Position numbers and translations under genes: made by a program. Positions 51,868-60,944 of a DNA stretch of 64,000 bases are shown here, piece after piece. Below the pieces are notes generated by a model. That model worked only from the letters and a program-made list of their open reading frames with translations, made no database searches and was not told the origin of the DNA. How positions within the stretch are numbered: the first letter of the stretch is position 1; each line of letters opens with the position of its first letter. This DNA comes from Natronococcus sp. A-GB7. GTDB taxonomy: Archaea; Halobacteriota; Halobacteria; Halobacteriales; Natrialbaceae. The stretch covers positions 62,001 through 126,000 of the forward strand of contig NZ_JARUKV010000005.1 of assembly GCF_029688865.1 (NCBI RefSeq), written 5' to 3'.

Positions 51868-53727
51868 ATGTCCGAGACGCTCCCCTCGGTGTACGGCGGC
51901 GAGATCCTGCACGTCCACCTCGGAACCGGCGATAGCGAGATCGAATCGATCGACCCCCGGGACGCCCGGCGATTCCTCGGCGGGAACGGGTTCGTCGCCA
52001 AACAGGTCGCCGAACACGTGCCCGCTGACGCGGATCCGTTCGATCCGGAGAACGTGCTGGCGCTGGCGGTCGGGCCGATGAACGCCACCCCGTTCCAGTC
52101 GACGTCGCGCGGCGTCGTCGGCTTCGTGAGCCCGATGACGAACGGGTTCTTCGATTCGACCTTCGGCGGTACGTTACCGCAGGCGCTGAAAACGACCGGG
52201 TTCGAGGTGGTCGTTCTCCACGGGACGGCTGAGGAACACTCCTACGTACTCATCGACGAGGACGGGGCCGAGGTGAAGTCGGCCGACGGCCTCGAGGGAA
52301 CCGAGACCTACGAGACGTGCCAGGAGATCCGCGAGCGCGAGGACGTCGGCTACGACACGCACGTCCTCGCGAACGGGCCGGCAGGCGAGAACCAGGTCCG
52401 GTACGCCTGTCTGGTCCACGAATCGAAGATGCGCGAGGGCGTCGCCGGCCGCGGTGGCGCAGGCGCGGTACTCGGCTCGAAGAACGTGAAGGCCATCGCG
52501 GTCCAGGGCGGCGACTTCCAGCCGGAACCCGCCGGCGACCTGCAGGGGCGGGCGGTTCAACAGATGGGGCGGCTGATGGACGAGACCGAGATGCTCCAGG
52601 AGTACGGCACCGCGGGGCTGGTCAACCCGATCAACGAGATGGGGAAACTCGGCCATCGGAACATGCAGACCGAGCAGGCCGACGCCGAGGACGCCGAGGC
52701 GGTAAGCGGCGAGACCCTGCGCGAGGAGTACGTCACCGAGGACACCACCTGCTCGAACTGCGCGGTCAAGTGCGGCAAGCACGTCTCGGTCGAGGCCGAG
52801 GGGATCACCGAGGGGAAGATCCCGGAGTTCGAATCGCTGTTCGGGACGGCGACGCTCCAGGAGGTCTACGACCCCGAGCGCGTCATCAAGGCCAACGACC
52901 TCTGTGACCGCCTCGGCATGGACACGATCTCGTGGGGCGTCACGGTCGCGTTCGCCCGGGAGTGCTACGAGAAGGGACTGCTCGACGACGACGACTCGCC
53001 CCACCTCGAGTTCGGGGACGCCGACGGGCTGGTCGAACTCGCCCGGCAGACGGCCGAGCGCGAGGACTTCGGCGACGACCTCGCCGAGGGCTCGTTCCGG
53101 CTGGCCGAGTCGCTCGACGACGAGGCCGAACGTTACCTCTACGGCGCCAAGGGTCTCGAGTTCGCGGCCCACTCCGCGCGCGGACTGAAGGGGATGAGCA
53201 TCGGCTACGCGACGGCGACGCGGGGCGGCTCCCACCACGACACCCGACCCACCCTCCAGTACGACGGCAACCACGACGAGACGACCGAGGGAACCCCCGA
53301 GTTCGCCGCCCGAACCCAGCACTTCACCGCGCTGGGCGATTCGCTGACTCAGTGTCGGTTCGTCAGCGAAGCGGGCTGGGGCGCCCGGGTCAACGAGCGC
53401 TACGCGGAGGCGATCAGCCTCGCGACCGGCTGGGAGCTCTCGACCGAAGACGTCGAGGCGATCGGTGAGCGGATCTACAACGTCGAACGCCTGATCAACG
53501 TCGCCCGCGGCGTCGCCGACCGCGGGACGGACACGCTCCCCCACCGGACGATGCACGAGCCGATTCCCGACGGCCCCTCGGAGGGGATGTACTGCCCGCC
53601 CGAGGAGCTCGAGGGAATGCTCGACGAGTACTACGAGTTCCGCGGCTGGAACGACAACGGCCACCCGACGACCGACACCGTCGATCGACTCGACCTGGCC
53701 GACGTCGCCGAGAGCGTCGCCGACTGA
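51868..53727 (+). CDS. Aldehyde ferredoxin oxidoreductase (tungsten, AOR family)
   Basis: 619 residues. N-terminal AOR domain (VYGGEILHVHLGTGDSEIESIDPRDARRFLGGNGF, VGPMNATPFQSTSRGVVGF), the 4Fe-4S Cys motif C-S-N-C-A-V-K-C-G-K with its fourth Cys in LGDSLTQCRF, and the pterin-contact GRGGAGAVLGSKNVKAI. It oxidises aldehydes to acids with reduction of ferredoxin using a tungsten bis-pterin cofactor; aldehyde specificity unknown. Stop overlaps the start of a MoaD-like gene by one base; an iron alcohol dehydrogenase gene follows. Confidence 0.95.
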   Translation: MSETLPSVYGGEILHVHLGTGDSEIESIDPRDARRFLGGNGFVAKQVAEHVPADADPFDPENVLALAVGPMNATPFQSTSRGVVGFVSPMTNGFFDSTFGGTLPQALKTTGFEVVVLHGTAEEHSYVLIDEDGAEVKSADGLEGTETYETCQEIREREDVGYDTHVLANGPAGENQVRYACLVHESKMREGVAGRGGAGAVLGSKNVKAIAVQGGDFQPEPAGDLQGRAVQQMGRLMDETEMLQEYGTAGLVNPINEMGKLGHRNMQTEQADAEDAEAVSGETLREEYVTEDTTCSNCAVKCGKHVSVEAEGITEGKIPEFESLFGTATLQEVYDPERVIKANDLCDRLGMDTISWGVTVAFARECYEKGLLDDDDSPHLEFGDADGLVELARQTAEREDFGDDLAEGSFRLAESLDDEAERYLYGAKGLEFAAHSARGLKGMSIGYATATRGGSHHDTRPTLQYDGNHDETTEGTPEFAARTQHFTALGDSLTQCRFVSEAGWGARVNERYAEAISLATGWELSTEDVEAIGERIYNVERLINVARGVADRGTDTLPHRTMHEPIPDGPSEGMYCPPEELEGMLDEYYEFRGWNDNGHPTTDTVDRLDLADVAESVAD

Positions 53728-54008
53728 TGGAGCTCGAACTCCGGTACTTCGCGATGGTTCGCGAGGCCGTCGGCGAGCGGACGACGACTCGTGAGTTCGA
53801 CCCGGAAACGACCGTTCGGGACGTGCTTGCCACGCTCGAGAACGACCATCCCGACCTCGAGGGGACGTTGCTCGCCGACGACGGGACGATCGCTCGGAGC
53901 GTCACGGTGTTACGAAACGGGACTAACGTGACCCACCTCGAACGCGGCGCGACCGAGCTGGCCGACGGCGACACGCTCTCGATCACGCCGCCCGTGACCG
54001 GCGGGTGA
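53727..54008 (+). CDS. MoaD/ThiS ubiquitin-fold protein (SAMP-like)
   Basis: 93 residues, a ubiquitin-like fold ending in Gly-Gly (PPVTGG), the C-terminus that is adenylylated and thiocarboxylated to deliver sulfur for molybdopterin, or conjugated to Lys in haloarchaeal sampylation. ELRYFAMVREAVGERTTTREF and the terminal GDTLSITPPVTGG are typical of MoaD. The one-base TGATG overlap with the AOR gene suggests a role in that enzyme's cofactor. A dual SAMP/MoaD role is known for such proteins in Haloferax. Confidence 0.93.
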   Translation: MELELRYFAMVREAVGERTTTREFDPETTVRDVLATLENDHPDLEGTLLADDGTIARSVTVLRNGTNVTHLERGATELADGDTLSITPPVTGG

Positions 54009-54027
54009 ACGGCTCCGACCCTCGATT

Positions 54028-54043
54028 AACAACTCCTGTTGTT
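54028..54043. promoter_or_regulatory. Perfect dyad AACAAC-TCCT-GTTGTT before the alcohol dehydrogenase
   Basis: A 16-base perfect inverted repeat directly abutting the ATTTATA element at 54044-54050. It overlaps the expected TFB site, so a repressor or activator bound here could control the alcohol dehydrogenase gene. It could alternatively end the aor-moaD transcript. Confidence 0.5.
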
Positions 54044-54050
54044 ATTTATA
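54044..54050 (+). promoter_or_regulatory. TATA box for the iron alcohol dehydrogenase gene
   Basis: ATTTATA lies about 42 bases before the ATG at 54092, giving an expected transcript start near 54073 and a short leader. Confidence 0.55.
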
Positions 54051-54091
54051 ATGGAGAACCTTCTTGAACGCGCTCTGCGTTGGCACAACGC

Positions 54092-55318
54092 ATGTCCGAG
54101 CTCACGCACGGAACGCGCACTGTGGTCTCACCGGGAAAGACGCTGTTCGGCGTCGACGCCAGCGAGCGGGTCGGCGAGTACGCCGGCCGACACGGAGAGA
54201 CGGCGCTCGTGGTCGCCTCCGAGATGATCTACGACATTCACGGTGAGCGAATCGTCGAGAACCTCGAGGCGAGCGGCGTCGAGACGGCGCTGTACACCGG
54301 CGTCAGGCCCGATCCGACGGTCGAGAACGTGGAGAACGCCTTCGAGGTCTGGGAGGACCGAGACTGCGACGTCATCGTCACGCTCGGGGGCGGCTCCTCC
54401 ATCGACGTCGGCAAATCGGTTGGCATCCTCGCGGCCAACGACGGCGACCTCCGGGAGTTCGGCGTCGACAAGGCGGGCTACGAAGGCGTGCCGAATCCGG
54501 CGCCGCCGATTATCGCGGTCAACACGACGGCGGGAACCGGCAGCGAGACGACCCGGACGGCCGTGCTGACCGACGAGTCCACCGCCACGAAGTTCATCAT
54601 CGTCTCCGAGAACATCGTTCCAGACGTCGCCATCGAGGACCCCGAACTGACGCGCTCGCTCCCGAAGAGCCACACCGCGTTCACCGGAATCGACGCCTTC
54701 GCTCACGCTATCGAGGCGTTCACCTCGGTCGAGAGCTACCCGCTCACCGACGAGTACGCTCGCAACGCGATGGGACGCATCGTCGACTCGCTACCGGCCG
54801 CCTGGGCCAACGGCGACGACATCGAGGCCCGCTCGGAGATGATGATCGGCCAGTTCCACGCCGGCAAGGCCTTCGGTAACTCGTCGGTGGCACTCATTCA
54901 CGGGATGGCCCGCCCGCTCGGCGCACAGTTGCATATCCCACACGGGCTGGCGAACGGGCTCATCCTCCCCTACGTCGTCGAGTTCAACCAGCTGGCCGCG
55001 CCCAAAAAGTACGCCGAGGTGGCCCGGATGCTCGGGGTCGCCGACGAGGGCGACCCCGACCGCGTCGCCGCACGGTGGGCCAGCGACGGCGTCGAACAGC
55101 TCTGCGAGGATATCTCGCTCACCGGCTACCTCGACGAGTTCGGCGAGGTTCCCGACCGCGAGACGTACCTCGACGTCGTCCCGGGGATGACCCAGGACGC
55201 CTTCGACTCGGGCTCGCCGGACAACAATCCCCGAAAGCCGACCCGGGACGAACTCGAGGCGCTCTTCGAGCGGGTGTACGACGACGCGCTTGCGCCCGAC
55301 AGCCGGCGCCGATCCTGA
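54092..55318 (+). CDS. Iron-containing alcohol dehydrogenase
   Basis: 408 residues from the ATG at 54092. NAD(P) block VTLGGGSSIDVGKSVGI, the metal-binding Asp/His motifs FTGIDAFAHAIEAFTS (Asp, His) and the NSSVALIHGMARPLGAQLHIPHGLANG block (His, His), and NTTAGTGSETTRTAVLTD. Family includes ethanol, butanol and lactaldehyde dehydrogenases. With the upstream AOR-MoaD pair it could connect alcohol and carboxylate levels via an aldehyde (inference); independent promoter likely. Confidence 0.94.
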   Translation: MSELTHGTRTVVSPGKTLFGVDASERVGEYAGRHGETALVVASEMIYDIHGERIVENLEASGVETALYTGVRPDPTVENVENAFEVWEDRDCDVIVTLGGGSSIDVGKSVGILAANDGDLREFGVDKAGYEGVPNPAPPIIAVNTTAGTGSETTRTAVLTDESTATKFIIVSENIVPDVAIEDPELTRSLPKSHTAFTGIDAFAHAIEAFTSVESYPLTDEYARNAMGRIVDSLPAAWANGDDIEARSEMMIGQFHAGKAFGNSSVALIHGMARPLGAQLHIPHGLANGLILPYVVEFNQLAAPKKYAEVARMLGVADEGDPDRVAARWASDGVEQLCEDISLTGYLDEFGEVPDRETYLDVVPGMTQDAFDSGSPDNNPRKPTRDELEALFERVYDDALAPDSRRRS

Positions 55319-55355
55319 ACGGTCGTCCGGAGCCGAGGGCCCACGCCCGGACCGC

Positions 55356-56681
55356 TTACTGCGTGTGGGGGTTCTCGGCGTTCTCGGTCGGCACCGACAT
55401 CTCGTCGAAGTAGCGCATTTCGTCGATATCGTGGATCGAACCGTCGGCGATCCGGCGGAAGGTCTCGAGGTAGACGTCGCGGGTGAGTTTGACCTTGAAC
55501 CCTTCGCCCTTCTGGCCGCGCTCCTCGCTCTGGTGGGAGACCTCGTACAGCAGCGCCGCGGCGTCGGTGTACAGCGGCAGCACCTCCTCGTAGCTCCCCC
55601 ACAGCGGCCCGTAGGGGAAGCGGTTGACTTTGTCGATCCGACCGCCGCCCGCGAGTCCCGCCGCGTCCTTGGCCAGTACGGCCGACTGGAGCGAGCGTTT
55701 CTCGGCGTCCTCAGTGATGAAGACGTTGCCGTCCTCGGGACCGTCGATGTCGTCGGAGACGTCGCCGTAGGCCGCGCCCTGGGGAGCCATCACGCTCATC
55801 GAGGTCTGCCAGTCGGGGCCGTTCTCGTCGCTCGAGTCCGGATCGATCGGGGTCCCCTGGTGGTGGTGGGTGAAGGCCCAGTCGGGATCGGCCTCGAGGA
55901 ACGAGTCGATGGTGGCGCGTGTTTCGGGATTGAGGTTCAGCCCACTTCCCCAGATGACCTCTGGGGGGTCATCGACCTGCGACTCGAGGTCGATTTCGTC
56001 GATCGGGATACCGTACGAACGTCCATCCCAGATACCGAGATTCTCGTCTTCGTCGGGATCGAAGTCGGGGATAACCGGGAAGTCCCGGTTGAGGTCGTAG
56101 CCCGGGACGTCCCAGTGGTCGTAATAGTAGCTCGGCATCTCGGCGGTTTCGCCGTCCCACTCGGTCGTGTTCGCCCGCCGTTGGTAGAAGTCGGAGCTAT
56201 TCCCCTCAGCCAGCCCGTCGTCCCCGCGGAACTCGTTGCCGTCGGGGTTCATATCCGGGATGATCGTCAGCGAGAGTTCGTCGAGGATGTCCGCGACCTC
56301 CGGGGAGTTCCCCATCGCGAGCGTCTGGAGAACCTGGACGGTGGCCTCGAGCCCCGAGGGCTCGTCGCCGTGGATCCCGTTGATCATGTGCAGACTCTCG
56401 TCGCCATCGCCGATCTGCACCTCCCAGATCGGATCTTCGCGACCGGCGGACTCGCCGATCTGGCGGAGCTCGAGGCGGTCGCTGCGGCGGTCGAGCCCCT
56501 GGAGGCGGTCGGCGAGCTGTTCGTTCGTGTAGTAGGAGGCGTAGGGCAGTTTTTCCTGATCGTCGGTCGTCCCCCACGGCCCCCGCGGTCGGTAGTTGTC
56601 GTCGTCGCCGCTGGCGGTCCCCGCAAACGCCAGTCCGGTCGCCGTCGCCGCTATCGACTTGAGCGCGGTACGTCGTTGCAT
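55356..56681 (-). CDS. Tat-exported M14 zinc carboxypeptidase
   Basis: 441 residues. A Tat-type signal (MQRRTALKSIAATATGLAFAGTASG) with R-R-T-A-L precedes an M14 domain: ligand motif GIHGDEPSG (His, Glu), PDMNPDGNEFRGDDG, DLNRDFPV (Arg of the substrate site), the third-ligand THHHQG, and a C-terminal catalytic YEVS Glu. Zinc carboxypeptidases release C-terminal residues from peptides; active outside. Long acidic insertion loops (DFDPDEDENLG) are halophilic features. Confidence 0.9.
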   Translation of the reverse strand: MQRRTALKSIAATATGLAFAGTASGDDDNYRPRGPWGTTDDQEKLPYASYYTNEQLADRLQGLDRRSDRLELRQIGESAGREDPIWEVQIGDGDESLHMINGIHGDEPSGLEATVQVLQTLAMGNSPEVADILDELSLTIIPDMNPDGNEFRGDDGLAEGNSSDFYQRRANTTEWDGETAEMPSYYYDHWDVPGYDLNRDFPVIPDFDPDEDENLGIWDGRSYGIPIDEIDLESQVDDPPEVIWGSGLNLNPETRATIDSFLEADPDWAFTHHHQGTPIDPDSSDENGPDWQTSMSVMAPQGAAYGDVSDDIDGPEDGNVFITEDAEKRSLQSAVLAKDAAGLAGGGRIDKVNRFPYGPLWGSYEEVLPLYTDAAALLYEVSHQSEERGQKGEGFKVKLTRDVYLETFRRIADGSIHDIDEMRYFDEMSVPTENAENPHTQ

Positions 56682-56987
56682 GATCTACCGACTCTCTCCG
56701 GAACGGATGAGGTAAAGATTTGTGGTCTTTGTCAGTTGATGAATTAGAAGTCAGAATAGGACTAATAGCTTAGTTCGATCAATAAACGCGGTCGGAACGT
56801 CCCGATCCGGCGCGAGTCGGTCACTGAGGACTGCTCGAGAGACCGGCCCCACTGGTCCTCGACGCGACGACGAGTCGTCTGCGCTCGATTCCGCGCCGGA
56901 ACCGGCCCCACAATCGAACCGGCGACCGGACCACACCCTCGTGTGCAACGTTCACAATTATTATGGACGATGTTGTGACGAACGCAC
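56682..56987. other. Intergenic stretch
   Basis: No gene seen. It holds the AT-rich promoter area of the carboxypeptidase (56700-56770, minus) and, at 56955-56965, an AATTATTATG element upstream of the zinc-finger gene. Confidence 0.4.
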
Positions 56988-57140
56988 ATGGTAATGGACC
57001 CGCGAGACGACGAGGACGTCGAGGAATCGAGCGCGTTCCCCTGTCCGGTCTGCCAGGAGACCTTCGACTCCCAGCAGAAACTGGCGGAACACGGCGAGAC
57101 CGAACACGAAGATACTGATATCGGATCGAAACAGCCCTGA
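56988..57140 (+). CDS. Small C2H2-type zinc-finger protein
   Basis: 50 residues from the ATG at 56988 (a second ATG two codons on is equally possible). An acidic leader, then a C2H2-like finger C-P-V-C-Q-E-T-F-D-S-Q-Q-K-L-A-E-H-G-E-T-E-H (C-x2-C-x12-H-x4-H). Such microproteins are common in haloarchaea; some regulate stress or biofilm traits, but a role here cannot be told. TATA-like AATTATTATG lies about 30 bases upstream. Confidence 0.8.
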   Translation: MVMDPRDDEDVEESSAFPCPVCQETFDSQQKLAEHGETEHEDTDIGSKQP

Positions 57141-57227
57141 TCGGACGCTGGCGTGCGCACGACACGAATTCGGCGGGTACAATTAAGTAGTACGACGTTG
57201 ATAAGTATAGTTAACGGAGAGTTGACT

Positions 57228-57494
57228 GTGTCTCTCACTGACAACCCGCGCCCGCCGCTTCCGACGTGGATTACGGACGCGTACGAGGTGCTGTCGACCC
57301 GGATCGTCGACTCGAGCGCCGACCACGACGGTGTTCCGTCGATCGACCGCGAGCGGGCGGTTTCGATCCTCACCGAAATCGAGGAGCTCGCACTCGAGCG
57401 GGTCGACGCCGAGCACGCGATCACGCGGCTGCTCGAGCGGGGCTACCTCTACGAGGTCGACGGCGAACTGCGGGTGACCAGCCGCTCGGACTGA
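57228..57494 (+). CDS. Small haloarchaeal protein, possible winged-helix-like
   Basis: 88 residues from the GTG at 57228, preceded by GGAGAGTT, an SD-like site. A helical N-terminal half (WITDAYEVLSTRIVDS ... IDRERAVSILTEIEELALERV) ends in a wing-like strand pair (AITRLLERGYLYEVDGELRVTSR). It resembles a small DNA- or partner-binding domain but no family is assigned. Independent of the zinc-finger gene just upstream. Confidence 0.65.
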   Translation: MSLTDNPRPPLPTWITDAYEVLSTRIVDSSADHDGVPSIDRERAVSILTEIEELALERVDAEHAITRLLERGYLYEVDGELRVTSRSD

Positions 57495-57568
57495 ACGGCG
57501 ATGGGGCTGGAACTCGCGTTCGTGACCGGTGTGCGGTCTGATGCGTTACTGCCATCGAGCGACGCGGT

Positions 57569-57928
57569 TCAGGGCCGTTCGTCCTCGCGCCGGAGCCGAT
57601 CTCGACGCGTCTCGAACTCCTCGTCGGAGAGTTCCCCGCGAGCGTACGCGACTCGCAGCTCCTCGAGTGCAGGATCCGAGCGACGGCTCGAGGAGCCGAC
57701 GAGAGCCCTATACAGCAAGTAGCCGACGCCGAGGATCACCGCCAGCGGGAACAGCCACAACAAGACTGCGAGCCACCCGATCCCTGCGGTTCCGTTCCAG
57801 GTCCACATGTGACCGCCTCCCCACAGCCCCATCATCGGAACGGCCAGCAGCATCAGCAAAACCGGCAGCAAGAACAGGACGACGAGAACGAGTAGTAGGG
57901 TTCGGACGGCCGTTTCGTCGGTAGCCAT
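57569..57928 (-). CDS. SHOCT-domain membrane protein
   Basis: 119 residues. Two or three hydrophobic segments (TLLLVLVVLFLLPVLLMLLAVPM, GWLAVLLWLFPLAVILGVGYLLYRAL) and a C-terminal SHOCT motif LEELRVAYARGELSDEEFETRRDRL. Same architecture as the gene at 3029. Function unknown. ATG at 57928 chosen; upstream codons to 57955 are unconserved. Confidence 0.85.
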   Translation of the reverse strand: MATDETAVRTLLLVLVVLFLLPVLLMLLAVPMMGLWGGGHMWTWNGTAGIGWLAVLLWLFPLAVILGVGYLLYRALVGSSSRRSDPALEELRVAYARGELSDEEFETRRDRLRREDERP

Positions 57929-57983
57929 ACGGAGACGTTCGACGGCGATCACCAAAATACCGAGCGGACGCTTTCGCGGCCCG

Positions 57984-59636
57984 TCAGGCCCGACCGCTCA
58001 GCCGGCCCGTCACCCGTCGAAGCGACTGGGTCACTTCCCCAGGGTGGGGCAGCCCGAGGCGGTACCGGATCCGATCCTGGCGCTTGAACGGCTCGAGCAC
58101 CGCGGGCTCCTCGAGCTCCCAGATCCGCGCCGTCTCGCGAGCGCCGTGGCGCCGACAGATCGCGTTCGCGGCCCGGCGCCCGGCCTCGTTGGCCGACTCC
58201 ATCGACGCGAGGTCGCTGTTGGTCCGGACGTAGTCGCTCGCGATCGTCAGGTTCGGAACGCCGACGTCCGCGGGCGGCCGGTTTCGCAGTGCACCGACCG
58301 TGTTGATCAGCAGCGGCGAGCGGTTCTCGACGCCCTCGACGGCCTCGCCACGGGTCCCCGACACACCGCCAGTCTCGACGAGCGCGGGATCGAGGAACCA
58401 GTCGACCAGCAGGTCGTCGGTGAGCCGCGTCTCGGGACCGTCGAGGTGGCGCTTGAGCTGCTCCCAGATCTCCGTCGCGATCTCCTCGCGGGAACACCGC
58501 CGCGCGGGCTTGCCGTAGACGATTCCGGGTGTATCCCAGTCGGAGGCGATCACCGAGAGCACGCCCTCGACCTCGTCGGGGCCGCGCTCGTCGAGATCGT
58601 ACCCCGTCCAGAACTGGCGCTGGGAGATCGACGTCAGTGCCCAGGGGGCGTCGGCGTACACCTGGTGGCCGCGGGTCAGCTCGACGTCCTCGCGGAGGTA
58701 GAACTGGATCCCGTTCATCCAGGCCGTCTCGAGGCGGTCGATCCGGTCGAGCTCGGGCGCGACCCGAGCCAGCTCCGGCGTCACGAACTCGGGAGCGACC
58801 TCGACGGGAACCGCGAGGACGTACTCGTCGCTCCGAACCCGACTCCCGTCGACCAGCTCGAGGCCCGCGACCTGTCCTCCGTCGACCTCGAACCCGCGGA
58901 CCGGCGTCGCCGGGTGGAACTCGACGCCGAGGTCCTCGAGGTACGCGACCCAGGGATCGATCCAGGCCTCGTTGGTCGGTCCGTTCAGGATCCGTTCGGT
59001 CGGCCTGCTCGGATCGAGCTGGCCGAACAGCAGCTGCATGTAGATCGTCCCGATCGTTCGAGCGCTACCGACCTCCGGTCGGAGCGCGACCAGCGACTGG
59101 GTGGCGAAGGCGAGCCGATCCTGGAACTCCTGCGAGCGGTTCTCGGCGTCGATGAACTCCCACCAGGAGACGTCGTCGAGCTCCTCCTCGCGGCGCTTCT
59201 CGCAGGCGGTCAGCAGGTACGCCAGCCGCTCGAGCAGGAACCGGACGTCCTCGGACGGCAGGTCCTCGGCGAACGCCGGCCGGAGCGCCTCGAGCCACTC
59301 GCGGAGCGACTCGGGATTTCCGGTCTCGGCGACCTGATCCGGGCGGTGGGTGCTGGCGATCAGCGTCGCCTCGGTCTCGACGAGGTTGTCGGCGACGCTA
59401 CCCGTTCCGTCCGGAATTCGCTCCATCGTATCGACGACGTGGCGGTAAAACGCTGGAAAGAAGCGAAACCCGTGCTCGCCGTGCAGTCCGTCGGGGTCGT
59501 CGATCGGCATCGAACGGGCCTTCCCGCCGAACCGGTCGTTGGCCTCGTAGACGGTCACGTCGAACCCGCGCTCGGCGAGTTCCTGCGCCGCGGTGAGCCC
59601 GCCGATCCCGCCGCCGACTACGGAAACCTCGGTCAT
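57984..59636 (-). CDS. FAD-dependent amine-oxidase/phytoene-desaturase-like protein
   Basis: 550 residues. FAD dinucleotide motif VVGGGIGGLTAAQELAERGFDVTVYEA, then GGKARSMPI, a substrate-domain with HGEHGFRFFPAFYRHV and a C-terminal FAD block NLTIASDYVRTNSDLASMESANEAGRRAANAI. This pattern matches hydroxysqualene dehydroxylase/carotenoid-desaturase-like flavoproteins, which often act in isoprenoid metabolism. No clear partner gene nearby; the substrate is unknown. Confidence 0.87.
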   Translation of the reverse strand: MTEVSVVGGGIGGLTAAQELAERGFDVTVYEANDRFGGKARSMPIDDPDGLHGEHGFRFFPAFYRHVVDTMERIPDGTGSVADNLVETEATLIASTHRPDQVAETGNPESLREWLEALRPAFAEDLPSEDVRFLLERLAYLLTACEKRREEELDDVSWWEFIDAENRSQEFQDRLAFATQSLVALRPEVGSARTIGTIYMQLLFGQLDPSRPTERILNGPTNEAWIDPWVAYLEDLGVEFHPATPVRGFEVDGGQVAGLELVDGSRVRSDEYVLAVPVEVAPEFVTPELARVAPELDRIDRLETAWMNGIQFYLREDVELTRGHQVYADAPWALTSISQRQFWTGYDLDERGPDEVEGVLSVIASDWDTPGIVYGKPARRCSREEIATEIWEQLKRHLDGPETRLTDDLLVDWFLDPALVETGGVSGTRGEAVEGVENRSPLLINTVGALRNRPPADVGVPNLTIASDYVRTNSDLASMESANEAGRRAANAICRRHGARETARIWELEEPAVLEPFKRQDRIRYRLGLPHPGEVTQSLRRVTGRLSGRA

Positions 59637-59762
59637 TACAGCGATTAGGTCGACGACGCACCTAACGGGCGGGCCTAACAGTGGTATCCCCGATCGTCCA
59701 TCTCGGACCTGTCGGTTTCCGAGGAAACGCCTATTTGTTCCTGCGTGATGCGAGATCCTCGC

Positions 59763-60854
59763 ATGATTCGATCGTTCAAATCACCGGCAGCGTACGTACA
59801 GGGCCGCGACGCCCTCGACCAGCTCGGCGACCGCCTCGAGCCCGCCGCGGAGTCGGCGCTCGTGCTCGCCGACGCGGACGTCCTCGAGATCGTCGGCGAT
59901 CGGGCCGAGGCGAGCCTCGAGGACGCCGACGTCGAACCGGTCCTCGAGGAGTTCGGCGGCGAAGCCTCCGAAACCGAGATCGACCGCCTCACCGAGATCG
60001 CTCGCGATGCCGGCGCGGACGCGATCGTCGGCGCCGGCGGCGGGAAAGCCCTCGATACGGCCAAGGCCGTCCGGGAGAACGCGGGCGGGGCGATGGTCTC
60101 GGTGCCGACGATCGCCTCGACGGACGCACCGACGTCGGCGCTCTCGGTGATCTACTCGGACGAGGGCGAGTTCGAACGCTACTGGTTCTACACGGACCAC
60201 CCCGATCTGGTGCTGGTCGACACGGCGGTGATCGCGGGGGCTCCCGTTCGCTTCTTCAGCTCGGGGATCGCGGACGCGATGGCGACCTGGTTCGAGGCCG
60301 ACGCGGTCCGGCGGGCCGACGGCGAGAACTTCTTCGACGAGGGACCGACCCACGCCGCCCACTCGCTCTCTCGGCTCTGTTACGACCTCCTGCGGGAACA
60401 CGGCCGCTCGGCGGTGCGGGCCGTCGAGCAGGGGATCGTCACCGAGAGCGTCGAAGCGGTGACCGAGGCCAACACCCTTTTGAGCGGCCTGGGGTTCGAG
60501 AACGGCGGCATCGCGGCCGCCCACTCCGTTCACAACGGGCTCACCCAGCTCGAGGATACCCACCACGCGACCCACGGCGAGAAGGTCAATTTCGGGATCA
60601 TTACCCAGCTCGTCCTCGAAGGACGCGACGACGCGTTCGTCGACGACGTGATCGAGTTCTCGACCGCGCTCGAGCTTCCCGTCACGCTCGGCGAACTCGG
60701 CGTCGACGATCCCGCCGAGGACGACCTCGAGCGCGTCGCGACCGCCGCGCTCGCCGAGGGAGAGACGATTCACAACGCCTTCGACGCGAGCGTCGACGAG
60801 GTCCGCGACGCGATCATCGCGGCCGACGACCTCGGATCCCAGCACCGCTCGTAA
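59763..60854 (+). CDS. gldA: Glycerol dehydrogenase (GldA type)
   Basis: 363 residues. Closely resembles GldA through VGAGGGKALDTAKAV (NAD), PTIASTDAPTSALSVIYSDEGEFERYWFY (metal/NAD contacts), VRFFSSGIADAMATWFEAD, GFENGGIAAAHSVHNGLT (metal His) and HATHGEKVNFGI (metal His). It oxidises glycerol to dihydroxyacetone with NAD. Archaeal glycerol-1-phosphate dehydrogenase is a related family but lacks the ASTDAP block. With glpK this window encodes both the oxidative and the phosphorylating entry for glycerol. Start ATG at 59763; codons upstream are unconserved. Confidence 0.93.
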   Translation: MIRSFKSPAAYVQGRDALDQLGDRLEPAAESALVLADADVLEIVGDRAEASLEDADVEPVLEEFGGEASETEIDRLTEIARDAGADAIVGAGGGKALDTAKAVRENAGGAMVSVPTIASTDAPTSALSVIYSDEGEFERYWFYTDHPDLVLVDTAVIAGAPVRFFSSGIADAMATWFEADAVRRADGENFFDEGPTHAAHSLSRLCYDLLREHGRSAVRAVEQGIVTESVEAVTEANTLLSGLGFENGGIAAAHSVHNGLTQLEDTHHATHGEKVNFGIITQLVLEGRDDAFVDDVIEFSTALELPVTLGELGVDDPAEDDLERVATAALAEGETIHNAFDASVDEVRDAIIAADDLGSQHRS

Positions 60855-60944
60855 TCACCCGCCCGACTCACGGGAGCACGGTCGACGGTCGAGACGGCGG
60901 GGCTCGCGGAGACGGTCCGGCGTTCCCGTGGCCGAACGGGCGCC

